Assembly: GCA_002389385.1 (NCBI GenBank)
Contig: DGOK01000142.1
Location: 28,912-37,236 of the forward strand
Length of the DNA stretch: 8,325 nt
Reading direction: 5' to 3'
DNA from: Rhodospirillaceae bacterium UBA4468
Lineage (GTDB): Bacteria; Pseudomonadota; Alphaproteobacteria; Rhodospirillales; Casp-alpha2
Shown: positions 1-5,864 of the stretch, in pieces
Position numbering within the stretch: position 1 is the stretch's first letter
Layout: the number at the start of each line of letters is the position of its first letter
Translations under genes and position numbers: made by a program
Notes under the pieces: generated by a model
What the model was told of the DNA's origin: nothing
Seen by the model: the letters and a program-made list of their open reading frames with translations, nothing else
Databases searched by the model: none

Positions 1-591
1 CTGCAAACGGCCCTGCCCCGTGCAGATGGCCAATTGTCGACAAACGTTTTGTTCTTCCTGTCCGTCCTGCGTGGCGGCGACATGAAAAACTGGATGGGCG
101 ATGGACCGTCTCGTATTCTGGAACGTCAACGTCCAGAGCTCGCCGCACGGATGCGGACAGACCTCAATCAAATGACCCGGAATTTCGAAGACCCTCTGAC
201 TGGTGACTGGCGATTACACGCCGTCCCGTTTTTATTCGGGGGTGAAATTGACCGTCTACAATTGCTGGTCCGGGATCAGGAAGACGAGGATGAGGACAAT
301 CCAGGCAATAACGACACACGTTTCGTCATTGACTTAACATTAACTGAACTTGGGCATTTACAAATCGATGGCTTGGTTGGAAATAAGAACAAACGGCTAG
401 ACGTTGTGCTCCGGACTGATACACCGTTGCAGCCTCACATGCGTGAAGATATACGGCGGCTCTACACGGATGCCCTGGAACTGACCGGCCTCGAAGGCTC
501 TGTTGGCTTTCAAGCCGCGCCCGGCAACTTCATCGACATTCCAAGATCAGGCCCAACAGTAAACGTCCCTAGTGGCGGTATGGTGATTTAA
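1..591 (+). CDS. FliK-like flagellar hook-length control protein, C-terminal part (5' end outside window)
   Basis: The frame is open from base 1, so this is the C-terminal ~196 residues of a longer protein. A TTG at 34 or the ATG at 82 would be an internal start and is not preferred. The visible part has a segment rich in aromatic and hydrophobic residues (VLFFLSVLRGGD), then a tryptophan-led strand (WRLHAVPF, about residue 70), an acidic linker near residues 92-100, and a beta-strand block (LTLTELGHLQIDG, about 112-124). A helix and a final Gly-Phe strand follow. This order resembles the C-terminal domain of FliK hook-length control proteins, with the 'L-x-x-LG-x-L' strand. FliK measures the hook and switches export specificity through FlhB. 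The convergent fliI/fliJ genes support a flagellar role. The identity rests on pattern only; a diverged FliK relative without ruler function is possible. Confidence 0.6.
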   Translation: MQTALPRADGQLSTNVLFFLSVLRGGDMKNWMGDGPSRILERQRPELAARMRTDLNQMTRNFEDPLTGDWRLHAVPFLFGGEIDRLQLLVRDQEDEDEDNPGNNDTRFVIDLTLTELGHLQIDGLVGNKNKRLDVVLRTDTPLQPHMREDIRRLYTDALELTGLEGSVGFQAAPGNFIDIPRSGPTVNVPSGGMVI

Positions 592-594
592 GAT

Positions 595-939
595 ATGGCA
601 ACACCCAACACTGAAATCCGCGAGCGTCGTGATTTACTCAAGATCAGCCCGGCACCTCAACCTCGCCACGATGCGATCGTTAACCATCGTGCAGACATGC
701 ATGAAATAGCGATCCGCCTCCACTATGTTCCGGACCGGGATATTTTATGTCCCGATAGTTTGGCAACATATCTAGATGCGATGTGGAAAATTAAAGACAT
801 CTCGCTTGAAAAAACGGCGCAGACCATTCTTGAAGACATTAATGATCAAGTTATTCCGAGCTGGCTTGAGATCAGGTTGAGCAAACAGGCTGAGCATACC
901 GAACACGACGTCCAGATCGAAGATCGACAACCGCACTAG
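595..939 (+). CDS. Small protein of unknown function, possible degenerate T-fold (QueF/FolB-like)
   Basis: A 114-residue soluble protein starting at ATG 595, three bases after the stop of the FliK-like gene, so probably co-transcribed and translationally coupled; I see no strong Shine-Dalgarno. I do not recognise it with certainty. Residues about 36-98 show a strand (HEIAIRLHYVPDRD), a helix (SLATYLDAM), a second helix (SLEKTAQTILEDI) and a last strand (SWLEIRLSK). From YVPD to the final strand this can be laid without gaps on my recollection of the C-terminal half of QueF, a T-fold enzyme; the last helix and strand also recall FolB. The QueF catalytic Cys/Asp region has no counterpart, and the QueF signature E-S/L-K is replaced by C-P-D, so it is unlikely to reduce preQ0. 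The gene is real by position and frame; the fold assignment is inference. Confidence 0.7.
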   Translation: MATPNTEIRERRDLLKISPAPQPRHDAIVNHRADMHEIAIRLHYVPDRDILCPDSLATYLDAMWKIKDISLEKTAQTILEDINDQVIPSWLEIRLSKQAEHTEHDVQIEDRQPH

Positions 940-1010
940 AAAGATCGTGGATTGCTGGACCGACTGGCACCATAAATTCATTCTGTGCATCCCCCCTCAC
1001 GCAGTGCTTC

Positions 1011-1056
1011 GCGCCCTCCTCTCCCGAGAGAGAGGTAAAGAACAAGATGGGGGCGC
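1011..1056. terminator. Nested inverted repeat between convergent genes, possible terminator
   Basis: The outer arms gcgccctc (1011-1018) and gggggcgc (1049-1056) pair with one G-T wobble. Inside them, cctctc (1018-1023) pairs with gagagg (1030-1035) around a six-base loop. The structure lies in the 126-base gap between the convergent 595-939 gene and fliJ, where a terminator is expected. Neither strand has a good U-tract after the stem, so it is not a textbook intrinsic terminator and may only act as a 3'-end stabiliser. Confidence 0.35.
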
Positions 1057-1065
1057 GTAAAAGGA

Positions 1066-1488
1066 TTAACGGTTCTTGCGATTGTGTTTGGTCACACCGA
1101 TTTCATCTAAGTCTGCTTGCTCTGCGCGAGCAATATCAGCATCGACTTTAGCCACCCGTCGTTCCTCTGAGATTTCAAACTTCTTGAATTCAAGGAATAC
1201 GAGGCGGACTTCTTCGCGGGCCGAAACAACGACCTGTTCTTGTTCCTGTATACGCGCTTGGTAGTCTTCACGGCGCGCAATGGCGGTGGCGGCATATGCC
1301 CCATACGTCATACCGCCTTCGGTCGGCATCGTCGCAGCTTGCTCTTGCTCGTGCACAATCTCGTCTTCGAGCCTTTGCAACAAGTCGATCAAGGTTTCTA
1401 GTTTCTGAAGTTCAACGGCGAGTGCACGACGTTTTTGATCAACTTCCCAATCGTTGATACGCACCAGCGCTTTAAAGTCTCGCACCAT
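1066..1488 (-). CDS. fliJ: Flagellar export protein FliJ
   Basis: A 140-residue, highly charged protein predicted to be almost wholly alpha-helical and coiled-coil, the usual size and character of FliJ. It has two long helices (about residues 5-50 and 72-128) rich in Glu, Gln, Arg and Leu, joined by a short Gly/Thr/Tyr turn (MPTEGGMTYGAYA). FliJ forms the central stalk of the FliI ATPase ring, links it to FlhA, and helps recycle export chaperones at the cytoplasmic base of the flagellum. The start is ATG 1488, five bases downstream of the fliI stop, so the two genes are a tight operon. FliJ sequences diverge strongly, so the call rests on length, helical pattern and position directly after fliI. 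Confidence 0.88.
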   Translation of the reverse strand: MVRDFKALVRINDWEVDQKRRALAVELQKLETLIDLLQRLEDEIVHEQEQAATMPTEGGMTYGAYAATAIARREDYQARIQEQEQVVVSAREEVRLVFLEFKKFEISEERRVAKVDADIARAEQADLDEIGVTKHNRKNR

Positions 1489-1508
1489 CCAATTTAACTC
1501 GCACCATC
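1479..1508 (-). repeat. 11-bp direct repeat across the fliI/fliJ junction
   Basis: On the + strand ctcgcaccatc occurs at 1479-1489 and again at 1498-1508, a 19-base offset. On the coding strand one copy covers the last codons of fliI and the other covers the start of fliJ (ATGGTGCGAG). Because 19 is not a multiple of three, the upstream ATG is not in frame with fliJ. It may be a small tandem duplication or chance. Confidence 0.5.
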
Positions 1509-2861
1509 ATTCGATGGCGGCTTAGGCATATCACCGGGCATGCCCAGTATCTCATAGAGGCGATTATAGCCGTCAGCCAATGTGACGGAGTCGCCAATCT
1601 TTTGGACGAGAAATTCTTCAAGCATGGGATAGTAATTGATGGCTTCGTCTATCGCCGGGTCTGAGCCTTTGCGATACGCACCAAGGCGGATCAGTTCGGC
1701 CATGTCTTCGTATGTCGATAATAACTGCCGAGCACGGGTAATAGCGGCATTTTGCGCATCAGTATTACATCCGGGCATGGTTCGGGAAATACTCCGGAGC
1801 ACGTTGATCGCCGGATAACGATTACGCTCAGCAATTTGGCGATCCAACACAACGTGGCCATCCAAAATACCGCGTACAGCATCTGCTATGGGCTCGTTAT
1901 GGTCATCACCTTCAACCAACACCGTGAACAGCCCTGTAATATCGCCTTGGTCTTCAAAGCCCGGACCTGCGCGTTCCAAAAGTTTTGGCAATTCTGCAAA
2001 GACCGACGGGGTATACCCTTTTGATGCAGGCGGCTCACCCGCCGACAAACTGATCTCACGCTGCGCCATGGCGAACCGTGTGACACTGTCCATCATGCAC
2101 AGCACGTTACGGCCACGGTCACGGAAGTATTCTGCAATCGCTAATGTCGTATACGCAGCCTGTCGACGCACCAATGGCGGCTCATCAGACGTGGCGACGA
2201 TCACAACCGTATGCTTCATGCCTTCTTCGCCAAGATAATCTTCGATAAATTCTTTTGCTTCACGACCGCGCTCGCCAATCAGGCCAACAACGCTGATCTC
2301 TGCATCCGTGTTCCGCGCCATCATCGACAACAGTGTCGACTTACCAACACCAGAACCTGCAAAGATACCCATCCGCTGTCCCCGGCATGTGGTCAGGAAC
2401 GTGTTCATAACTCGCACACCCAGATCAATCTTCTCACCAACGCGGCGACGTTTATGAGCGGACGGCGGGGATGCATGAATTTTGTAAGGCGCAACACCAG
2501 CTGTGATGGCACCTTTGTCATCGACGGGATTACCGAACGCATCGATAACCCGACCTAGCCATGATTCGTCTGGATAAACCGAAGGTTCCGTCGAGGCGAG
2601 TTCGGCTTGGCACCCAAGGCCAATACCTTCCAGCGCCCCAAACGGCATCGCAAGTGCACGTCCGCCTCGAAAGCCAATCACTTCGCAAATCACATGATCG
2701 CCCTTGCGACCATCGACGCGTACATGATCACCAATCGACAATGTCCCTTGAAGGCCACCGATTTCAACCATCAGACCAATGATGTCCGCAACCCGTCCGA
2801 ACACTTGATGGTCCGGAAGGCGCGCCACTTCATTGGCAATGTTATTCGAAAATACGCGCAA
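1494..2861 (-). CDS. fliI: Flagellum-specific ATPase FliI
   Basis: A 455-residue F1-beta-like ATPase of normal FliI length. The hexamer at the base of the flagellar type III export apparatus uses ATP to release and unfold substrates. Visible motifs are the N-terminal beta-barrel (about 18-90), Walker A AGSGVGKST at 168-176, the catalytic-glutamate motif GERGRE at 196-201, Walker B ending at Asp258 (NVLCMMDS), and the family signature PASKGYTPSVFAELPKLLER from 278. The region around 320-345 and the helical C-terminal domain are complete. No ATG exists in frame upstream: after the in-frame TAG at 2892-2894 the only start is TTG at 2861, with a weak GGGA upstream. A GTG at 2828 is an alternative, but ATG at codon 31 would cut into the barrel. 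It heads the fliI-fliJ operon, divergent from ctrA across an AT-rich gap. Confidence 0.97.
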   Translation of the reverse strand: MRVFSNNIANEVARLPDHQVFGRVADIIGLMVEIGGLQGTLSIGDHVRVDGRKGDHVICEVIGFRGGRALAMPFGALEGIGLGCQAELASTEPSVYPDESWLGRVIDAFGNPVDDKGAITAGVAPYKIHASPPSAHKRRRVGEKIDLGVRVMNTFLTTCRGQRMGIFAGSGVGKSTLLSMMARNTDAEISVVGLIGERGREAKEFIEDYLGEEGMKHTVVIVATSDEPPLVRRQAAYTTLAIAEYFRDRGRNVLCMMDSVTRFAMAQREISLSAGEPPASKGYTPSVFAELPKLLERAGPGFEDQGDITGLFTVLVEGDDHNEPIADAVRGILDGHVVLDRQIAERNRYPAINVLRSISRTMPGCNTDAQNAAITRARQLLSTYEDMAELIRLGAYRKGSDPAIDEAINYYPMLEEFLVQKIGDSVTLADGYNRLYEILGMPGDMPKPPSNDGAS

Positions 2862-2959
2862 AAAATTAAGTCCCGTCTCATCCCATTCGCACTAAAGCTA
2901 ACACAAAAACCTGACAATAGAATGCACCAACACACCTAATGTTTGGTAAAGGGCGTATC

Positions 2960-2983
2960 CATATAATATGTATGCATTATATG
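2960..2983. repeat. 8-bp inverted repeat catataat-N8-attatatg
   Basis: Perfect 8-base arms at 2960-2967 and 2976-2983 are separated by eight bases, about 100 bases upstream of the fliI start. The right arm contains a TATAAT on the minus strand, a possible -10 element for fliI, but no matching -35 is visible at normal spacing. Arm centres are about 16 bases apart, so it could be a dimeric-regulator operator. Its AT richness makes chance plausible. Confidence 0.4.
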
Positions 2984-3095
2984 TCCTCTATAGGTTTAGA
3001 TACTCATACTCCGTAAAGATGCGACTATCATTACATCCATCGATTTTTTAATTGGCCAATAATTCATATAATTAATAGTGGTCGTAAAATTTGCT

Positions 3096-3116
3096 GATTT
3101 TTTATAATAAAAAATC
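3096..3116. repeat. Perfect 10-bp inverted repeat gattttttat-a-ataaaaaatc
   Basis: The arms at 3096-3105 and 3107-3116 are perfect inverted copies around a single base, giving a 21-base near-palindrome. The sequence cgatttttta also occurs at 3041-3050 and, inverted, at 3108-3117, so three copies of one motif lie within 77 bases. The one-base spacer suits DNA-protein symmetry better than an RNA hairpin. A regulator or nucleoid-protein site is possible; the regulator is unknown. Confidence 0.5.
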
Positions 3117-3418
3117 GTCAATGATCGAAATGCGATCCCAAAGTTCTGAGTGCAATTGTCTTTTTGGTTCAAATGAATTTTCTTTTGCATAGACTGACCC
3201 CTAAGTTTTTATTCGAGCAGCGAATACGCCAAGACAATAAGAAAATCTATATCAAAATTAATACATAAAATCACTTACTCTGTGTGGAATAACTTTTTCA
3301 GCATCCCAGAACCCTTGCTTGATGCGAAAGAAGCGTGCGGCTGCGACTATTTAGAAATTTATCGAAAACATAAAAGACAAATCTATAAAAAGCTTATCAA
3401 AAGATAACATCTAAGTAT

Positions 3419-3468
3419 TTGTTTCTTATAAAGGTACAAATGGTATTATGGTTAACGAACATCGATTC
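3419..3468 (+). promoter_or_regulatory. Putative ctrA promoter with CtrA half-site and GANTC methylation site
   Basis: ATGGTTAA at 3448-3455 is the exact reverse complement of the CtrA half-site TTAACCAT. No second TTAA sits at the seven-base spacing, so only a half-site is present. It overlaps a possible -10 TATTAT (3444-3449), paired with a weak -35 TTGTTT (3419-3424, 19-base spacer). GATTC at 3464-3468 is a GANTC site, the CcrM methylation target, and I found no other in this intergenic region. In Caulobacter crescentus the ctrA P1 promoter is also CtrA-repressed and GANTC-controlled. The co-occurrence 30-50 bases before ctrA suggests similar autoregulation, by inference only. Confidence 0.5.
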
Positions 3469-3497
3469 GCGGCCAAATTCGAGCCCGGAGGGGAAGC

Positions 3498-4199
3498 ATG
3501 CGCGTACTTTTAGTTGAAGACGATCCGACAACACAGGCAGCCGTTAAGCTAATGCTGGAGACAGCAGGCATGGTGGTGGATACTACTGATCTCGGCGAAG
3601 ATGGTTTGGAAATAGGCAAGCTATATGAATACGACATCATGATCCTGGATCTGATGTTACCTGATATGGATGGCCTTGAGGTATTGCGACGACTTCGTGA
3701 TTCCCGTGTTCAAACACCTGTTCTAATCCTGTCCGGACTTACTGAGTCCGAGATGAAAGTTAAGGGTCTTGGAATTGGTGCTGATGATTATCTAACTAAA
3801 CCTTTCGATAAATCTGAACTGATGGCACGCGTGCAGGCGATTGTTCGTCGCTCAGCTGGTCATGCGCATTCGATTATTCATACAGGCCAAATGTCAGTGA
3901 ACCTTGATACGCATATGGTCGAAGTTGAAGGCCAATCTGTGCATCTTACGGGCAAAGAATATGGCATACTTGAACTCCTCAGCTTGCGCAAAGGCACAAC
4001 GCTGACAAAGGAAATGTTCCTGAACCATTTATATGGCGGCATGGACGAACCTGAGTTGAAGATTATCGACGTGTTTATCTGCAAACTCCGCAAGAAGTTA
4101 GCAGACGCAACAGGCGGCGAGCATTATATCGAAACTGTTTGGGGACGTGGATATGTTCTACGTGACCCGGAAACAATGCCCGCAGCGCAACACGCTTAA
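3498..4199 (+). CDS. ctrA: Cell-cycle response regulator CtrA
   Basis: A 233-residue OmpR-family transcription factor. The N-terminal receiver has the acidic pair Asp8/Asp9, phosphoacceptor Asp51 (MILDLMLP), Ser79 and Lys101 (DDYLTKPF). The C-terminal winged helix (about 130-228) contains the run LSLRKGTTLTKEMFLNHLYG and the helix IIDVFICKLRKKL. These match my recollection of Caulobacter CtrA nearly residue for residue, the hallmark of this family rather than a generic OmpR regulator. CtrA-P binds TTAA-N7-TTAA sites to control flagellar, cell-division and, in some species, replication genes. Start ATG 3498 has a strong Shine-Dalgarno GGAGGGG at 3487-3493. It is phosphorylated by ChpT, encoded convergently nearby. 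The C-terminus ends AAQHA rather than the Ala-Ala used as the ClpXP signal in Caulobacter, so turnover may differ. Confidence 0.98.
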   Translation: MRVLLVEDDPTTQAAVKLMLETAGMVVDTTDLGEDGLEIGKLYEYDIMILDLMLPDMDGLEVLRRLRDSRVQTPVLILSGLTESEMKVKGLGIGADDYLTKPFDKSELMARVQAIVRRSAGHAHSIIHTGQMSVNLDTHMVEVEGQSVHLTGKEYGILELLSLRKGTTLTKEMFLNHLYGGMDEPELKIIDVFICKLRKKLADATGGEHYIETVWGRGYVLRDPETMPAAQHA

Positions 4200-4226
4200 C
4201 CGCATCTATCTAATTTAGTTGATGGT

Positions 4227-4592
4227 TTAAAGTAAGCCGACTTGTGAGAACTTATGCTTAATGATCTCACTATCGAACGGCTTTATGATGTATTCATCTG
4301 CGCCCGACTTTATTGCCTCTTGAATATGTGTGAGATCACTATTTGTGGTACAGAACACAACGATCGGTGTGCCACCACCCGGCATCTGACGCAATTCGCG
4401 TAAGAATTCGATCCCTGAAACGACTGGCATATGCCAATCCAAGAGCACACCATTCGGCATCTCTTTCTGACAAGCTTCAAGGGCTTCGCGCCCATCGGCA
4501 GCTTCGTCAACCTCGAACGCAAGTTCTTGGAGGATTCTACGCGCGACCAGGCGGATCACTTTTGAATCATCAACAATCAGGCAGCGTTTCAT
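4227..4592 (-). CDS. CheY-like single-domain response regulator next to chpT
   Basis: A 121-residue receiver with no output domain. All phosphorylation residues are present: Asp8 and Asp9 (LIVDDSK), phosphoacceptor Asp52 (LLDWHMP), Thr82 (FCTTN) and Lys104 (IIKPFD). Start ATG 4592 lies seven bases after the chpT stop, with only a weak AGG upstream, so translation is probably coupled. Such receivers act by protein contact, at the flagellar motor (CheY or Cle type), on kinases (DivK type) or as proteolysis adaptors (CpdR type). The sequence is not a close match to my memory of DivK or CpdR. Co-transcription with a phosphotransferase makes ChpT a likely phosphate source, which is inference. It ends 27 bases from the convergent ctrA stop, with no obvious terminator between them. 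Confidence 0.93.
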   Translation of the reverse strand: MKRCLIVDDSKVIRLVARRILQELAFEVDEAADGREALEACQKEMPNGVLLDWHMPVVSGIEFLRELRQMPGGGTPIVVFCTTNSDLTHIQEAIKSGADEYIIKPFDSEIIKHKFSQVGLL

Positions 4593-4599
4593 TTATAGC

Positions 4600-5238
4600 C
4601 TATTGAGGTGTGGAAAGAGCGGCAAACTGAACTGTGCCTTCATCCGCTGCGACTTCGAGTTCGCACCCTGCTTCGATCACAAGAAGTTGCGTAATTAAGC
4701 TATGGATCGATCGGCTATCCAGAGAGGCTGCTGTGTGACCGGGAGTCAGCCCGCGCGCAAGGTCTTCGCGCAATCCTGCATCCACACCTGTCGCTGAGAC
4801 GGCGATACCGGTCTTACCTTTAATGTCGGCGACCTGAACATGCACGTGCCCACCTCGAGGTAAACATTCCGAGGCAATTAAGATGAGGTTGAGCAATAGC
4901 TTACCCATTGTCGTGTCTAGCGGTTTCGCATCACCTTCTGGTTCTGGCCAATCGAGTTTCGTATTCCCAGACATCAGTAATTCGCTCGCAAGCTTCTTCA
5001 GTACGGTGATATCGGCGCCAGCGCTACCAGCCCCACCGGCACCGAACGCGACACGATAAAACGCCAATCTCCGCGTGAGCTCTTGGCCGCTATTCTTCGC
5101 CAATCCCATCGCACTATCATCAAGCCCACCCATTTCGGATAAAATTTCCAGGCCCGCATTAACAGCACCAGCTGCACCGACAAGATCGTGGCACAACCTG
5201 GAACATACAAGTTGGCTGAGCCGAAGTTGCTCACTCAT
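4600..5238 (-). CDS. chpT: Histidine phosphotransferase ChpT
   Basis: A 212-residue protein with the ChpT hallmark near its start: LVCSRLCHDLVGAAGAVNAG, with phosphorylated His17 followed by Asp18. Residues about 5-65 form the two-helix dimerisation/phosphotransfer domain. Residues about 80-210 form a degenerate histidine-kinase ATPase-like domain (KLLLNLILIASECLPRGG recalls an N-box helix), which in this family does not bind ATP. ChpT relays phosphate from the hybrid kinase CckA to CtrA and CpdR. Start ATG 5238 has a Shine-Dalgarno GGAGA about eight bases upstream. It lies between an unknown 120-residue protein gene (96-base gap) and a CheY-like gene (7-base gap), all leftward. Its known substrate CtrA is encoded just beyond, so both ends of the second relay step are neighbours here. 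Confidence 0.93.
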   Translation of the reverse strand: MSEQLRLSQLVCSRLCHDLVGAAGAVNAGLEILSEMGGLDDSAMGLAKNSGQELTRRLAFYRVAFGAGGAGSAGADITVLKKLASELLMSGNTKLDWPEPEGDAKPLDTTMGKLLLNLILIASECLPRGGHVHVQVADIKGKTGIAVSATGVDAGLREDLARGLTPGHTAASLDSRSIHSLITQLLVIEAGCELEVAADEGTVQFAALSTPQ

Positions 5239-5334
5239 TTAGTCATCTCCAAAACGACGTCAGACGGAATTCCGCCTATCCAATTGGTGCTAAGATATCA
5301 TTTCGGTCGGCATCGCCAAGCGCCTATTGCAGAT

Positions 5335-5697
5335 TCAATGATCCGCGCGCTTGATTATATCCTCAGCAAGATCGGCAACCACAGAGTTGGTGCGCTCTCC
5401 ATGGGTGCGAGATGCATTTGCACGACGATTAGCTTCGCGGCGCACCTCGGCAGTATCCACTGGGATTTGTCGTATGATGACAGCCATAAGAGATTCCAGG
5501 GCCAGAACATGGGCAGCGAGATTCTCTGTATCCGTGCCTTGGCGGACGACGCTTGAGCCTAAGGATTCCATACCCTGCCCAACCTTATCCAAACTCGTCT
5601 GCAGATGCCCCATTTGCTCCATAAAGCCGTCTAGGCCGAGGTCACGCATCATAAGCACAGCGTTCTCTGCCTCAGGTTCTTGATCATTGTTGCTCAT
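5335..5697 (-). CDS. Hypothetical helical protein upstream of chpT
   Basis: A 120-residue soluble protein that I do not recognise. Start ATG 5697 is preceded by AAAGGGA at a workable distance on the minus strand. The N-terminal ~15 residues are acidic and Asn/Gln/Glu-rich. Residues about 17-80 look like amphipathic helices (MRDLGLDGFMEQMGHLQTSL, then LAAHVLALESLMAVIIRQI). The tail is Arg/Ala-rich and ends in another helix (VVADLAEDIIKRADH). There is no signal peptide, membrane span, cysteine cluster or catalytic motif. The heptad-like hydrophobics suggest a small helical bundle or dimer. It is the first gene of the leftward cluster with chpT and the receiver, so a part in or near the ChpT relay is possible, but its 96-base gap to chpT leaves room for a separate promoter. 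Confidence 0.75.
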   Translation of the reverse strand: MSNNDQEPEAENAVLMMRDLGLDGFMEQMGHLQTSLDKVGQGMESLGSSVVRQGTDTENLAAHVLALESLMAVIIRQIPVDTAEVRREANRRANASRTHGERTNSVVADLAEDIIKRADH

Positions 5698-5788
5698 GAC
5701 ACATCCCTTTCTATATGAGCAGCCTACTCTGCTGCTTGCCTCAGTGCCAGCCGAGACAAGACAAGCGCATTCATACTTGAGTAAACTC

Positions 5789-5816
5789 TTGAAATTAAAT
5801 AAAAAAGTACTATATT
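5789..5816 (+). promoter_or_regulatory. Sigma-70-type promoter for the small membrane peptide gene
   Basis: TTGAAA (5789-5794) and TATATT (5811-5816) are separated by 16 bases, five of six matches to the consensus -35 (wrong only at C) and a good -10. Transcription would start near 5823, leaving about 40 bases of leader before ATG 5865. The short palindrome gagt-aa-actc (5779-5788) abuts the -35 and could be an operator. The element lies in the 167-base divergent gap between the 120-residue protein and the peptide gene. Confidence 0.55.
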
Positions 5817-5864
5817 TATGATAATCGGCAGAATGTTTGCCGGTAATTGGGAATGGTGAAACAA

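Larger units (their letters stand above)
2862..3497. other. AT-rich intergenic regulatory region between divergent fliI and ctrA
   Basis: About 636 bases without a convincing gene, markedly richer in A+T than the genes on either side and with long A and T runs. It must hold the promoters of leftward fliI-fliJ and rightward ctrA. It contains inverted repeats at 2960-2983 and 3096-3116, the 10-base palindrome attggccaat at 3051-3060, and a short stem tattcg/cgaata at 3210-3226. A GC-richer patch lies at about 3316-3347, and a CtrA half-site plus GANTC site sits near the ctrA end. I could not find a well-spaced promoter for fliI. The size and composition would suit a multi-promoter cell-cycle control region, nucleoid-protein binding, or an unannotated small RNA; none is shown directly. 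Confidence 0.7.

Noticed and set aside
34..36. TTG as the true start of the FliK-like gene
   Set aside because: The frame stays open to base 1 with protein-like residues before it, and there is no ribosome site; the gene is better read as truncated by the window edge.
680..687. TTAACCAT, an exact CtrA half-site, inside the 595-939 coding region
   Set aside because: It is mid-gene with no promoter nearby and no second TTAA at seven-base spacing; one 8-base match in several kilobases is weak evidence.
1888..2238. 116-codon plus-strand open frame opposite fliI
   Set aside because: It is the complement of conserved FliI ATPase sequence; its residues are an antisense artefact.
2866..2869. TTAA just upstream of fliI as a CtrA site
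   Set aside because: There is no partner TTAA at seven bases and no extended half-site match; a four-base motif is expected often in this AT-rich DNA.
3103..3108. TATAAT on the plus strand as a ctrA -10
   Set aside because: It is part of the 21-bp palindrome, lacks a -35 at normal spacing (GTCGTA region), and is almost 400 bases from ctrA.
2996..3190. 64-codon minus-strand open frame in the AT-rich intergenic region
   Set aside because: The composition (Lys, Asn, Ile, Tyr, Thr) is what AT-rich non-coding DNA gives by chance; there is no recognisable domain and only a weak ribosome site.
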